The position numbers and the translations under genes are program-made. From Amblyornis subalaris (taxonomy: Eukaryota; Chordata; Aves; Passeriformes; Ptilonorhynchidae), in the NCBI GenBank assembly GCA_018881555.1, contig JACAXG010000026.1, positions 6,429,965 to 6,493,964 on the forward strand: DNA of 64,000 bases. The letters run 5' to 3'. Below the pieces are notes generated by a model. The model made no database searches, had not been told where the DNA came from, and was given only the letters and a program-made list of their open reading frames with translations. Of the stretch, positions 36,435-48,815 are shown piece by piece. Position 1 is the stretch's first letter, and each line of letters opens with the position of its first letter.

Positions 36435-39400
36435 TTCCAAGCTATGAGCGTTTGCAAGCCCAGCAAGGAAATGCAGGTCAGAGATCCAGGGATTTCTTAC
36501 TTCAGTTTCTGTCCCAGGCAGATAGGTGTTGCCGGCCTGGAAGTTCACACAAGACTGTATAGTGGTAATGTAAGCTAACTTGTGTCAGGCCTCTCGCATG
36601 GAATTTTGGGGTGGCTCTTCAAGAAGGATAATGATTTTCTTCCAGGAACCATATCTCTCCTTGGGCTTTTTTAAGTAATATTGTTATGGCTGGCAAGAGT
36701 GAATCAGAAGGGCAGTGAGAAAAAAAAATCGTCACCTGCTGACATCCAAGCAGAACATCCTCTGGAGCCACACAAAAGAATCTTGATCCTGTGGATTTCT
36801 GGTGTGCCTTTTGCTTTGCTCTTGTGTTTCTGCCTCAGTTGGTCCTGACTCCATGAATTCACAGCCCACACAGCTCAGGCGGCAGAGNTGTCAGAAGTCA
36901 CCTCCGCACACGTGTTCATGCCTTGCAATGTGAGGATATCCAGCTTGACGCTGGGCATGGTTTGGTCTGCTTTGACACAACACTCAAGATATCCTCTGTC
37001 ACTCCCACCGTATCACGGGCAAACCCATCAGGTAGGCTGGCTAAGAGGTGTGAGCTGACCTATCCCAGGCAGGAGGAACAGTCTCAAGCAGCTCCCTATC
37101 TGAAGTAGACTTCAAGTAATGTTACCAGCATCAATATTGCCTCTTCTGCTGCTTGGAAGAGAGAGCAGCACGTGCACCACAAACTCATAACACAAAGCGT
37201 GGTGAGAGTTCTTGCAAACAAATTGCATAATTTGATCAGAATACATTAGAAAAAAAGGACAAGGTTGTGAAACAAAGGTGTTTTGTTTTTTTATTTTTTC
37301 TGCTACTCAAATGCTGATTTTAGCTTAGGTTGTTAAAAAGCTGAGACATTGATAAAAGCAAAGACAGAGTGACCAGCAGGACTCCTTGTTCACCTTAAGA
37401 AATACTAAGTCCTTTCCAGGGAAGAGAGAGAAGACATCCCTCCCACTCCACAGCTGCCCAAATACTCTCACCTCGTCACCTGATGGTAGAGCTCGTGTCT
37501 CAGCACCACGGCTTAACAGAACCTGAAAAGGAAAATCGTCCTATTGGTGAATTGAGATGAAAAAGAACTGTGTGGCAGGGAACAAAGAAGGTTCTGCCTG
37601 TGGCCATATCCTTGCTGTTTAGGAGATAAAAAACAACACTGCAGAGTTGCTTTCACAGCATTATGGGACTTGCAGAACATGGTTCAGACTTATCAAGAGG
37701 AGCAGGAATGAGCTGCGGTTGTTGTATCAGCATCATCAGAGTTCAGGAAACCGAGTGCTGAAGGAAGAGGGTNGAGACCGGGTAACATTGCAGGATACTT
37801 GCAGAAATACACAGAGAATCATCAAATTAAGAAAACAGGATGAGGAGCAGAGGAGCAGAGTAAGAATTGGTAGAGCTAAGGAAAACAGAGATGTTTTGCC
37901 ATGAAGTGCTTAAAAAGAAACATCACTATATCCCCCAAAACAATACGTAACACTCCTTTTGTCTCTGACAGCCTCATTGAACCCTTTCTGTTGGTAGGTG
38001 AAAATGCCTCCTGTGGAAAGAAGAAACAGGAAAACACAACCCACAGCTCTGGCTCCACATGGAAAGGAAAGAGCCTGAGACTGTCAGGTAATCTCTATGA
38101 TGAGCAGACCTGAGACATCAATCTTTATTGGTCACCACATCCCCTTTAAATCACATTTTCTTTTCAAATGGCTGAAAGCAGTTGAGAAGGAAAGAATGGG
38201 TGTGTTTGCCTGGTAGTCATGCTTTAAGAAACAGAGAAGGTTTGTAGGAGAAAATAAGCACAAAATCAGATTAAACAATCACAAAGGTCACAGCAAGAGG
38301 GAAATGTGCAGTGCGTCTTTCATGCAGGGAACAGTGACAAGGCTTATGTAAATACTGTTAGNAGCTGTTATACATAGAGACCCCAGCAGCCAAACGAGGT
38401 CCTCTCATCATCTCTGTATGCAGGGAAAAGAGGATAACACTGAGAAAGAGGAATACTAATCTTAATACTTCTACTCTCACAAATTTGCTGCATGGTATTT
38501 GACAAACACCAGTAACCGGGACTTAAGTTCTCATTCAAATCAAGTAAAGGCAAATCAAGTGAAGATATACACATGCTGTTCTCATCCAAANATTGAACTT
38601 ACCCTCCTCCAGCAGAGGCCACCTGGACTTTGAAGCTGGACATACGTCTTAAGAGAATATTGCCACACACTTGTTGCTTCCACTGAGAAGACAGAGAAAG
38701 CAAGGGCTGGAAATTTGGCTCAGCTGTGAATTCTAGTGAAACAGTATTTTTACCCAGAAAGATAAATTTTTGAACAACAGTTGTTTTCATTTTCCTCCTC
38801 GCCTGGATTATGTTTTCATAATAAAGCTTTAAAGTTGTCAAAATGCTCATCTTGGCAGTTTGAAACACAGCCTACTGTCTTGGTTTGGGATGGATCTGCT
38901 GCTCGCTTGGAGTTAGTAGTTTGCATCTGGTTTGAGAATCAGGTTTAATTAACATGCAGAGTTCCATTACTGATTAGTCTGATCCAAGCTCAAGAAATAT
39001 TAATAAGTTTGGTCTCTAGCCACAAAGATTTTGCTAAGGAACTAGATTTAATGGGATTTTAAGGGAGAAAAAAAAAAAAAAGCATGTTATTTTAGTAGAT
39101 GCCAGATATCACAGTTTAAGAATGCTTAAAAAAATTTATGAACTTAAAATTTTTGTGCTGATATGTAAGAAAAGTCCTGTGGCCTTTAAGAAATCCTGTT
39201 TATCTCAACCATTTTGTTAATTTTTTTTTTCCAAGCTCCTTCTGCTATATGTTACTTCTAAATGGATTATAATAGAAGGCAATTAAATTACTTTGGTCCT
39301 CCTTGGCAGAACCTGGTGTAGCTGTCAGTCCTGCTGCATCGCACGGAGAGCCACAGNGGCATTTTGTGCTGTGCAATGCAGCACTCTGCAGAAACACCCG

Positions 39401-42117
39401 AGTTAGTGCTGAATTAGCTGGCTTGGGAGCTGGACAGGCTGAGGTGGGAACACTGCCATGGGAACTGGGGGACCGCTGGCCCCAGCTATGCAAAGCACCA
39501 ATTGCCAGGTAGTTTGGGAATTTCTAAGCTGCACCNTATTGTGCAGGCTGGACATACATTTTTGAGACACTTGAATACCAAATAATGGTACTTCTCTCTT
39601 GCTCCTCTTTTTTCTTTTGACCTGCATTAAATTTATGGGTGGATGGTACCTAGGTTAGTGCTAAAAGGGGTGAAGGAAGCCTAAAATTTTTGCCATCCCC
39701 TTCCCTCCTCTAGTACATCTTATATTTTCTCAAATGTTTTTAACATCGGTACTGAATTCTTTTCCATAACTACAGAATAAAAAACCCATTAAAAATATAA
39801 TGCCATTATAGCCCCAAGAAACTTGGCAGGGGAAGCTAAGTAGCTTAAAACATTTTTGTAAGCCAATGAGAGACCAAATTGATGGAGTTCTAGCAAACTT
39901 ACATAATAAATTATCCATGTGCAAGCCATTGCATTCTCCTCCTACTGACAGTTGGGTACTAGGGCAGCTCCAAAGAGCTCCAAAGACTAAGCTCATGGGC
40001 AAATGACAGAAGAAGTTTACACGAGTGGAAAAACTGAAAAGAAAATAGTCATTGCTGAGAAATGAACTGAGAAAACAGCTGTAACTCAGATTTTAAACAG
40101 CATTTCATGAAAGCAAAGTATAGAGCACTACCACTTTGGGGAATCACAATCTAGAGGAGCTCTTAAGTCACCCCAAAGGGAAACTATTCCAACTCAATTT
40201 ACTTTTTTTCCCTTCTAAGCTTGTTTGAAAACTGATTAGGGATACTGAATAGTAGTCATCTTTTAAAATGGGCCAAATCTCATCTTTCAAGTGTTCAAAA
40301 AGCAATGAGAAGAAACACATCAGCACTTCATGATCATGTTTATTAAAAAATTCATCAGCTAAATACAACCAAGTTATCCAGTGATTTACCACCTTATGGA
40401 AAAACACTGCTCAAGTTTACCTATTTTCTTCTTTGATTTGTTAAATAATTTTACTTAGACTAAAAGTTACCTTAGAAAGGTACCTAGCCCTGATTTGAAA
40501 ATAGCAACATTTTGAAAGCTATATGTTCAGCTAAACTATTTTCTTTCCAATTTCTTATTCTCCAGGTTAGGAAATAAAACTTTGCAAAGTGGCAAATTAG
40601 TGATGCCAGAGAAAATACAGTCCTCCTTCAAACAGTCATTTCATGGACATACAAGTTACTAGGAATTAGCCATAATAATTATAAACTTTTAATACACTGG
40701 ATGTTATTCATATTCTGGATACCAGAGCCTTGAAATATGCATTGTTAGGCTTTAGAGCTAGAATGCAATTACTGTATTTGTTAAAATTCTAGGTTGCCCA
40801 GTCACTTCACAATGTTGTCACTGTATATACAAATTTGGCTGATAAACCAGCATAAAGCATGTCAGAAAAGTGATGCATAATTTGTTAAAGACAGAATTTG
40901 TTCTGCTTCCCTCTGCATCCTGCTAATTTCATTGGAAAAGAGGCGGTGTGGATGCCTGGAAACTTTTCTTTAGCTGTGCAAATATACAACTACAGCATTT
41001 CAAAGTGGCTTTAGGAGCTGGCAAGCTCGGAAAGTTTGCAAAGGTGTAAGAAAAACAAAGAAGCCATTTTTCAGTGTCTATGCCCTGGTATTCAACATAA
41101 GATCGCCACCAGTTTCGAGGGGTTTGTCCCTTACTATCCATACATAATTTCTGAGACAGCAGGAGACCTTACACTCTGGAAAATTTGTAACATCTTTCTA
41201 AATTTTTCCACCTCTTTTGGCTGGACATCCTTGCAAGATAATTTGAAGAAACTTGAACTCCCTCATATTAGCAACACAGGACTAGATTAAAAAAATATTG
41301 ATTACTAAAAACGTTTTAAAATTGTACTCATCCTAGGTTTTGATTGTGATCTCTTTCTGCATACAATCAGCTTCACATGAAGGAAAGGTTGAATCTCAGA
41401 TGCCATAGAGATTCAAGGTAACTTCTCAATTTCAGAACGTATTGTTCAGCACGATCACAGCTCAACTTACCTATAGATGCAGAGGAAAATTTGTTATTGC
41501 CTGGAAGCATAAATCCACTTGGAAAAAATCCGTATCAGTCAAACAAACAAATAACTCTGCTATTAAATTGAAAAGCTGGTAGCAAAACAAAGCAGTGCTT
41601 GAAATAATTTTACAATGGTACTTATAAACCTCAAGGGTTTTGGTTTTTTTTTTAAGTAAAAAACTGATCCCAGGTAGCTTTAAGGCAGCTAGGAATCCAT
41701 CAACTGTTTTAAAATCCATAATAATCTGAGATGTATTGACTTCACAACCCGGGTATAAACATCCAAAGGGAAAATGACTTAACAATATGCCATGTATGAT
41801 CTCTGAGTTCTGAGAAAGATGAAGTCGACCGGCGAACTACCAAGTAATTTGCATACAAGGTCTCCCTTAAGCACCTCTGTAGTGATCTATCCCATTTTAA
41901 AAGCAAAGTACACAAAGCACACAAGTAATCACAGAAATCTACGAACTGTACTGGTAGATAAAACCTCAACATGACTCTGAAGAGCAAACAAGTCTTGATA
42001 GTGGTCCTTTGAAGAGATCCATAGAATTACCAGTACATTTTCAGAGTCACATCAATGTGGATTTAACTTCTGGCGCAGTGAGAAAAAGGGACTTTCCAGT
42101 ACATATACTTATATTCC

Positions 42118-42145
42118 AGTATACATACTTTCGAGTATGTATACT
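42118..42145. repeat. Perfect 12-bp hairpin with TTCG loop upstream of CHODL
   Basis: AGTATACATACT and its exact reverse complement are separated by TTCG, within an irregular TATA-rich region (42100-42200). It lies about 570 bases before the CHODL ATG, just left of the CpG island. Confidence 0.85.
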
Positions 42146-42434
42146 ATATATTCTAGTGTGTATATATGCTTTCCAGGCATATACCTGTATATATACTCCC
42201 ACATTTTTAAGCTGGCAACAGGACATTTCTATTAGGGAAAACACAGACCAGGGAGATCTACAGGTACGAAACCGTGACAGAGCCGGGTCTGGATCACACT
42301 CACGCCAGTGGGACAGTGACTAACCCCGAATGACCCGGCAGCGGGGCTGGGAGGGACCTGTCGCCCCGCAGCCTCCAGCCCCGAGCGGGAAGCGACCGCA
42401 CACCGGGTACTTGTGCCGGTACCTCTGCGGAGAA

Positions 42435-42454
42435 GGGGCTGGGGCTGGGAGGGG
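42435..42454 (+). promoter_or_regulatory. G-quadruplex motif upstream of CHODL
   Basis: The 20 bases GGGGCTGGGGCTGGGAGGGG contain four runs of at least three G with loops of one or two bases, the strictest form of the quadruplex consensus. It lies about 260 bases upstream of the start codon. More G runs follow at 42508-42548, but one loop there is eight bases. Folding in cells is inferred, not seen. Confidence 0.6.
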
Positions 42455-42711
42455 ATGAGGCAGGAGTGACTGGGACAGGAGCTGGAGCAGGGGATGGAGA
42501 TGGAGCAGGGGATGGGGAAGGGGCCGATGCCGGGGCAGGGGCTGGGGGCGGCACGGGGGCGGTCCCTCGGCAGGGGAGCAGATAAAGGCAGGGCAGCGGC
42601 CGGCGAAGAGGCGGTGGGCAGCGGCGGAGTCGGGCGTGCGCTTCTCGCCCGCGGGCCGGCATCGCCCTGCGCTGAGCGCTTCTCGGAGCCAGCCGGCAGC
42701 GGGGCAGCGCC

Positions 42712-42802
42712 ATGGGGGCCGGAGGAGCGCTGGCGCTGGCGGCCGTGCTGGCGGCCGCGGTGCTGTGCGGGCCCGGGGCGCTGGCCGGGCGCGTCCTCAG
42801 CG
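42712..42802 (+). CDS. CHODL: CHODL exon 1: start codon and signal peptide
   Basis: The start is the ATG in GCCATGG, a strong Kozak context, inside the CpG-rich island. The 30 complete codons give a short N-region, an Ala/Leu-rich hydrophobic core and an Ala-Leu-Ala site, so signal peptidase cleavage is expected after about residue 25. GRVLS follows, leading into the lectin domain. The exon ends with one base of a Gly codon (phase 1) before a consensus GTGAGT donor at 42803. The extent of the 5' UTR is not visible because no transcription start can be fixed from sequence. Open frames on the opposite strand here are a by-product of high GC. Confidence 0.9.
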
Positions 42803-45800
42803 GTGAGTGCGCGGCGCGGGAACGCGGCGCTCCCGGCAGCGGAACCGCGCGGGGCGGCCCCGGGACCGAGCCCGCTGGCCGAACCACCCGCGCTGGCGGC
42901 GAGCGCCGGGAGCGCCTCCCCGGGCGCGCCTGCCCCNGCGGCGGAGCGGGAATGCTGCGGGGCCAGCCCGGGGATGCGGGCTCTTGCGGCAGCCCGGAGC
43001 CCTGTCCTGTCCCGTCTCGTTGGAGCTGGTTGATTGCGGTGCGCTCCGGCTCCGTTCGAATTGTTTAACGAGATCGAGCGGGTTCTCCCTACAGCGTCTT
43101 CCCTCGGAACGCCTGAGCATTGAGTTGTGTTGGCAGCTGTGCGGGGGTATTTCTTTGTCTGTCATATTGTTAGGCAGAGAGGGCGAACTTTTGAGCGTGC
43201 GGTGTAAATAGTTTTGTTGTGTGTGGGTGCATCCACAAGTCTCAGTAGGGAAAGGAAGACAATACTTCAGAAATCTATACCTAACGTTACAGCTTAGGTT
43301 TAATTTAAGAGCTGTAGGCTCACACTGTGTGTTTCCAGTATGCAGGTGCATATGATCAGAAGCTGCTAAATTTAATGAAAGGCTCTTTTCAATTGTGCTT
43401 TTGTTCCAGACCCTCCAAACTAAAGCTGACAGGCTCTTGAAAGCATGTTCCATGTGCCAATACATCCATGCGTTTGCCTCGAAACAAAAATTTACACACT
43501 CAACTGTGTATGTTAGCAAGTGATGTGTGTATATGTAGGTAAGAACATGTCTCTTTACAAACTGTTTCCAGAACAATGCAAATTATTTGTATACAGTTGT
43601 TTCAGAGGCTGTAACAGTAGCAAGTCAAGAAAACTTCTTTGTCTTTTTTTTTTTGTTGCAAGCATTTGATTGCTGAATTCAGACGCCTTTCGTAGTTGCT
43701 GAGGGAGTGCAGTCACTGGGCTACTTTGATCATGCTTTATTTGCAGCGTGTTCTGATTCTACAACTAAGGCTGTTAGGCTTTTGGTAAAACAATAGTTAA
43801 GTAGCAGTACTTTCAACACTTTGAAAAAGCTTGCTTGCCTCAACAGTAACCTGAAATATTTCATCTCCCTCTGTTATAATATGAATTGTACTTATATGAT
43901 ACATCAAAGCCCTTGGTATGACAACATATGACTGCTATGTAACACTGTCATTTCTAAGGAATAGTCAAGATAAATCATCCACGAGATGCACTTGGCATTA
44001 GCAGCCTCAATGCAGGAGTCCGTGTGTAGCTGAGGAAACCCAGTCCCTTAACCTTCTAGCTGAAGCTTCTGTATCTAAGTGAGATGTGGCAAACTCAGGT
44101 CCAGCTTTTAAAGCCATGTGTGATATGTGTATGCTGCTTGGTCAAACTGTTCCTAGATGCACATAAGGATTTGGGTGCTTTGAAAGGACACAGCCTCATG
44201 TCACTGTATTGTGCTGCTAATGCTTGGCTGGTAGAATACAGCAGAGGGTTTGAAGCCACTTAAACTAATAGTACATAAATGCTTTCTTCTGTATTAGTTG
44301 AAGTTGTATTCATTGATAAAGGTTTTGTAGACAATAACAGCCAAAGATATTTTTTATTTATCTATGCTTATGCCAGATATTCTGATGTACTGGAAGAACT
44401 CTCTCTTTTCTTTTCTTTCCTGCTCTCAAGGACCACACCCCTATTCTGGCACATGCACATAGACAGGTGTAGTACTAGTAGCAGCTGACATATTTTCAGG
44501 CAAGAAATAGTGCTATTGAGTAATTGGGCAGTGTGTGCTGTCCACCTGACTCCCATCTAGCTTCTCTCTCTCTTGTATATGAACCAGCAGTTTGGACATA
44601 AGCAAGCTTATGTTTGAAATCATAAGTCTATATCTTAAATAGACCTATTCCTAAAAAAAAAAAAAAAATAATTATTTATTTATGCTTCAGTCATGATAAA
44701 TAATCTGGCATAGTAGAACTTTTCACTGCTCTCTTTCCGAATAAATAGATAGTTCGTATCACTCACGTAAGCTGTTTGTGAAACTGTTGAATGGTGGTTG
44801 GACCTTGTGGAAAGAGTCCCACTGACTGCAGTAAGTTTGCAGCAGACCTAGCAAAAATTGCAAATTTGGTACCGCTTTGACCACAGTGTCAAGAGGACAA
44901 AGAAGGAAGGGCCTGTCTTTTCAAAATGCCATTTCCTTAAGTAAAGGGTTTCTGTTACTTTTTCAAAGCATGTTAATTTTCCTAGGATATAATTAAAACT
45001 ATTGTTGGCATCAAACAATTCGCATTTAAGCGTTATTTCTTTGTCATTAGTTTGGGAAGTTTTGAACAGTGATGCAAAATGCTTTGTAATTTTTACTCTA
45101 GTTAGGCAGATCTTTTGTGAGCAGTGCTCACAGCCTCCATATCAGACTATCTAATGTTGCCAGAGAATTGATTCTTATAGGAAAAGAAATCAAGGCAGGC
45201 TCAGAAGAAAGTGCTGAGTCTGCCTTGCTGTCCCATGACATCATAAAGAACATGAAGTGATGATAATGCAGTTTGCAAAGATGCAATTACTTTAAGTATC
45301 TATTGGGCAGGAGAGATGCAAGCTAATCTTATTACTAATCATTTAACAGCCTATGTATTAATCATAGATGTTATAGTTTAATGACTGCTGTTTGTCTGCT
45401 TGTATTTCTATGGCTTTTTAAGTTTTGCTCTTTGCTATTGCTATGCATCAATAGCAGATTAAATAGTGATGTAATATTTTAAAGCAGCATGTATCTATTT
45501 TGCTGCAGAAGTATTTGGATATATAAAACACTAAATGAGGAAAAACATTTGGTGGGTCATGAAATTACAGGAGTTGCCCCTAAAGTATGGACTTTGTTGC
45601 TTCAGATGTCTTTAGGGAAGTGGATATGTTTATTCACATGGCTTATGATCAGATTTGAGTTCTCCATAAAGTACTGTAAAGTAAGATAATTAGAGAAGTA
45701 TCTTTATGGGTATTGAATCAAATAGAGATAACAAACCCTTTCTCAAAAAGTGTATAACTTAAATTTAATTGAATAGGCTTGGCCTGCTTGTCACACCTGA

Positions 45801-48024
45801 GTTTTGTCTGTCAAACTAAGTATTTTCTGTAGATGAAACCTTCTACTGTAAAGTTGTGGCAGGTTTTTTCCATGAACTGTTAATTTTAAGATATATTTGT
45901 AGCTCAGAATTTGAAAAGGTGTAACCTGGGAAAAATGCTGCCCATCTCGTGTACAGGATACATGTGCAACAGGTGCGTGTTGAACACATTTGGTTGGAAA
46001 TGTCCAGCATTCAGCTCCATACTAGACAAGCTTTTGTTGGATAGGCACGCTCACATAATACAAGATCCTTTCGCTCGGTTGTAGGTCTCAGTAATCACCA
46101 AAGCCGAGACTTGGAGAACTTCAGGAGAAGCTGGGTGTTTAATTCCCATGGACTCCTTTATTAATTCCTTCCTTATCCACCTATGCTGAGCAGTGTCTTC
46201 TTGGGGACAAATCAATGATCAAGGCTCCTAAAGTGAAATGAGGTGATGTCTCCTGGATATAATACATGTCTCTACTAAACACAACTTGCTTCTAACCAAG
46301 AAATTCCACAATACCCTGTGGAATGAGAACCCAGTTTTGATAACATGAGACATGTGATGGTGGATGAGCCCTTCTATAGCAGGGCAGAAATACCAAAGTA
46401 CTTAAATCAGTTTTGGGAGTCAGATTTCTGTATTGGAGCAGATCCCCCTTTATCAACTCTGTAAAGCTTACCTTCCTTGTGGGGGAGAGCTGTGCAGGTT
46501 GGCCAGACTGCAGTTCTATTCATGGATAAGGAAAGAGGCATGGAAAATCCTAGTGCTGTGTCTCAGGCCAGCATGCTACTTTGCCAGGAATACAACTTTT
46601 CCTTCACAGCATCTTGTTCCAAAATAGAGGAAGGCATTGCAATTCTCAAACTCATGATTGTCAAGTCCCAGAATTCCACTTGGCTAAGAGCCCAAGAGGA
46701 AACACCTACCACGAAGGGAGCTATGGAAAAAAGCCATGTGGAATGGCATATACAGTCTGCTTGACTTTCACATCGCTTTTCTTGCTCCCAGAGAGAGAAG
46801 GCTGGTCTCTTCCCTTGTTGAACTCATGTTCTGTACCTTGGCTTTAATTCTGTGTAGTTCAGGTCTGATCCTGTTGCAATGAAACTTCTTGACTATAAGA
46901 TGTTTGCAGGGGAACATGCTTTGTTTCATAAAGGGTTCTATACAGCATTATTTTTCTGAAACTAATTCCCATAATGGCTTTCTCTTTGCAAATCTAATGG
47001 ATCAGAAAAGACTATAGAGTGCTAATGTAAAATATGTAAGATGAAACAATGATTTTATAGTAATTGCTACACTCTAATCCCATACTCATACCTGTCACTC
47101 ACCAGTTGGAAATTGAGTCTCTTGCTGAAGCAGTCCCTACTCCCACCACTGACAAACAGTGGGACCTTCAGTTCCAAGCAATCCTAAGCAATAATGAGTC
47201 CCAACTAAACAACTGGCATGGTTCTAAGTAAATCTGAATGTAGCTGCAGTATCCAGCTAATGACTCCAGGCTCACTTAAGCAGCAGTGAAGGAAAAAGTT
47301 GGTATTTTTAGAGTGTGATTAATTTCATTTTAATTTAGATCTTGAAAATACTGCGGATATGCACTAAAAATGCTTGTTTCATTCGGTTGCCTACACAGTG
47401 AGGTCAGTGAGCCAGCTTCAATATGGATAGGTATATTTGGAATAACTAAAGTTTGTTGAGATGAATCCCACCCTGTATCTCAAGGACTACGTATATGTAA
47501 TGTGAATTAACCAGTCATGCCTTACTTCTAATTTTTCTCTTAGTGTAAATTATCCTTTAAAATATTCTAACATATTTCTCCTCCCCTCAAAATTCCTCTC
47601 TGTTTTTGCTGTAAGCGAACTGTCACTAATTTCAAGATTCCATGTGAATTGGCTTTTCCTGCTTTCTTAGGAGAAGGTGAATAAGCAAGAATTTACCTGT
47701 TACTTTCTCTTTTAAATGTGGAACTGCTGCAAAAAGAAGGCACTCTGCACTCTTGTACTGAGGTGCATATAGGGTGTTCCACCCTATGAAGCTATTAAAG
47801 CCCATAAACCTACAAAATTAGTGTAATTTTGCATCCATATATATTACTTAAATCTATGGCAAGTACAGACATTTTGGTGACAAATCCATGAAAGTACCCC
47901 TACNTGGAAAAAGACATTAAAATTTCACTGGAAAAGAATGAGAATGGATGATGCTTGCTCTGAAAAATTGACAGAGTATATTTTCTCTTTTCTCCTCTTT
48001 CTCTTCATTTAATTGGCATAGGAT

Positions 48025-48275
48025 GGATNTGTTGACCAGGGAGGTTTAGGTTGAATATTAGGAACAAGATCACCACCCAAAGGGTGGTTGGGCACTGGAA
48101 CAGGCTGCCCAGGTAATGGTCCCAGCACCAAGCCTGACAGCTCCAGAAGCATCTGGACAACTCTCCCAGGCACATGGTGGGATTCTTGGGGATGGTCCTG
48201 TGCACGGCCAGAAGTTGGACTTGATGATCCTTGGGGGTCCCTTCCAACTGAGTGATAATGCTGTAATTCTATGAC
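48025..48275 (+). repeat. CR1 LINE 3' end (second CR1 type)
   Basis: Contains GGGAGGTTTAGGTTGAATAT, AACAGGCTGCCCAGGTAATG, GGCACATGGTGGGATTCTTG, GTTGGACTTGATGATCCTTG and GGTCCCTTCCAACTGAGTGA, ending ATTCTATGA. The CACATGGTGGGATT text is shared with 56135-56625 but not with the copies at 17771, 29576 and 59725, so it is a different subfamily. Confidence 0.9.
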
Positions 48276-48647
48276 CAAAGATTTATGAAATATTTCCTTC
48301 TAGAGGCAAAAATAAGAAATAAGCCATCAGCAGCAACTGTCAGAAGTGCTTAAATTTATGTCTAGGAGAAAACCTGTTGAGAGAACCTGCTGATGTCTAT
48401 AGAATTGTTTATTTGTGAAAATATCTGCTGGTTTGGGATAGGAGAATAAGACTATTCCCTGCTCCCCTAGGCTGGCACACATTATACTTAAGGCATGCAG
48501 ACTCTACAGTTTTTGTCATGTCTATTCTACAAAATGTTAACAACGTCTTAGCTGCCATAACATGTCTCTCTTTGAAATTTCTGGGGAATCTGTTCTGAGC
48601 TTCATGGCTACATGGAAAACTGTTGATCAATGGGCTTAATTTGAGTT

Positions 48648-48815
48648 ATAGAATGGCCTTGGTTGGAAGGGATGTTAAAGATCATCTCATTCCAACCTTC
48701 TGCTGTGTGCAGGGACACCTTCTACTAGATGAGGTTGCTCAGGGCCCCATCCAACCTGGCCTTGAACACTTCCAGGGATGGGGCATCCAGAGCTTCTCTG
48801 GGCCAGTCTTGTCAG
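48648..48815 (-). repeat. CR1 LINE 3' end, minus orientation
   Basis: The plus strand starts ATAGAATGGCCTTGGTTGGA and continues GGCCCCATCCAACCTGGCCT, CCAGGGATGGGGCATCCAGA and GCTTCTCTGGGCCAGTCT, the reverse complement of a CR1 3' end. It is short and 5'-truncated. Confidence 0.88.

Larger units (their letters stand above)
30095..42290. other. Long AT-rich stretch upstream of the CHODL promoter
   Basis: About 12 kb without a recognised gene or CR1 copy. It contains hairpins at 32887-32920 and 42118-42145, an AAAAAACTA-type repeat near 32386-32415, an AT/TA microsatellite (33330-33425), a promoter-like E-box/CRE/TATA cluster at 36397-36434 and homopolymer runs (about 30638-30652, 39067-39081). 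The absence of interspersed repeats over 12 kb contrasts with the left part. The longest frame (34049-34414, 121 codons) has no recognised domain. Confidence 0.55.
42290..43080 (+). promoter_or_regulatory. CHODL: CpG-rich promoter island of CHODL
   Basis: GC content and CpG density jump sharply here relative to the AT-rich flanks and fall again soon after exon 1. The island holds two GGGGGCGG GC boxes (42544-42551 and 42555-42562, Sp1-type), a G-quadruplex motif at 42435-42454 and a duplicated TGGAGCAGGGGATGG unit (42483-42497 and 42501-42515). I see no clear TATA box at a useful distance from the ATG, so dispersed initiation is likely. The transcription start probably lies between about 42560 and 42700. 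Such islands often also start antisense RNA, but nothing here proves that. Confidence 0.8.

Noticed and set aside
42300..42887. 195-codon minus-strand frame rich in Pro, Ala and Ser, opposite CHODL exon 1
   Set aside because: It is the antisense reading of a G-rich CpG island; the Pro/Ala/Ser repeats come from GGGGCTGG-type DNA.
42797..43576. 259-codon minus-strand frame, the longest in the window
   Set aside because: Half lies in the GC-rich island where stops are rare, and half in intron 1. No domain, no family resemblance, and it overlaps the exon 1 donor on the other strand.
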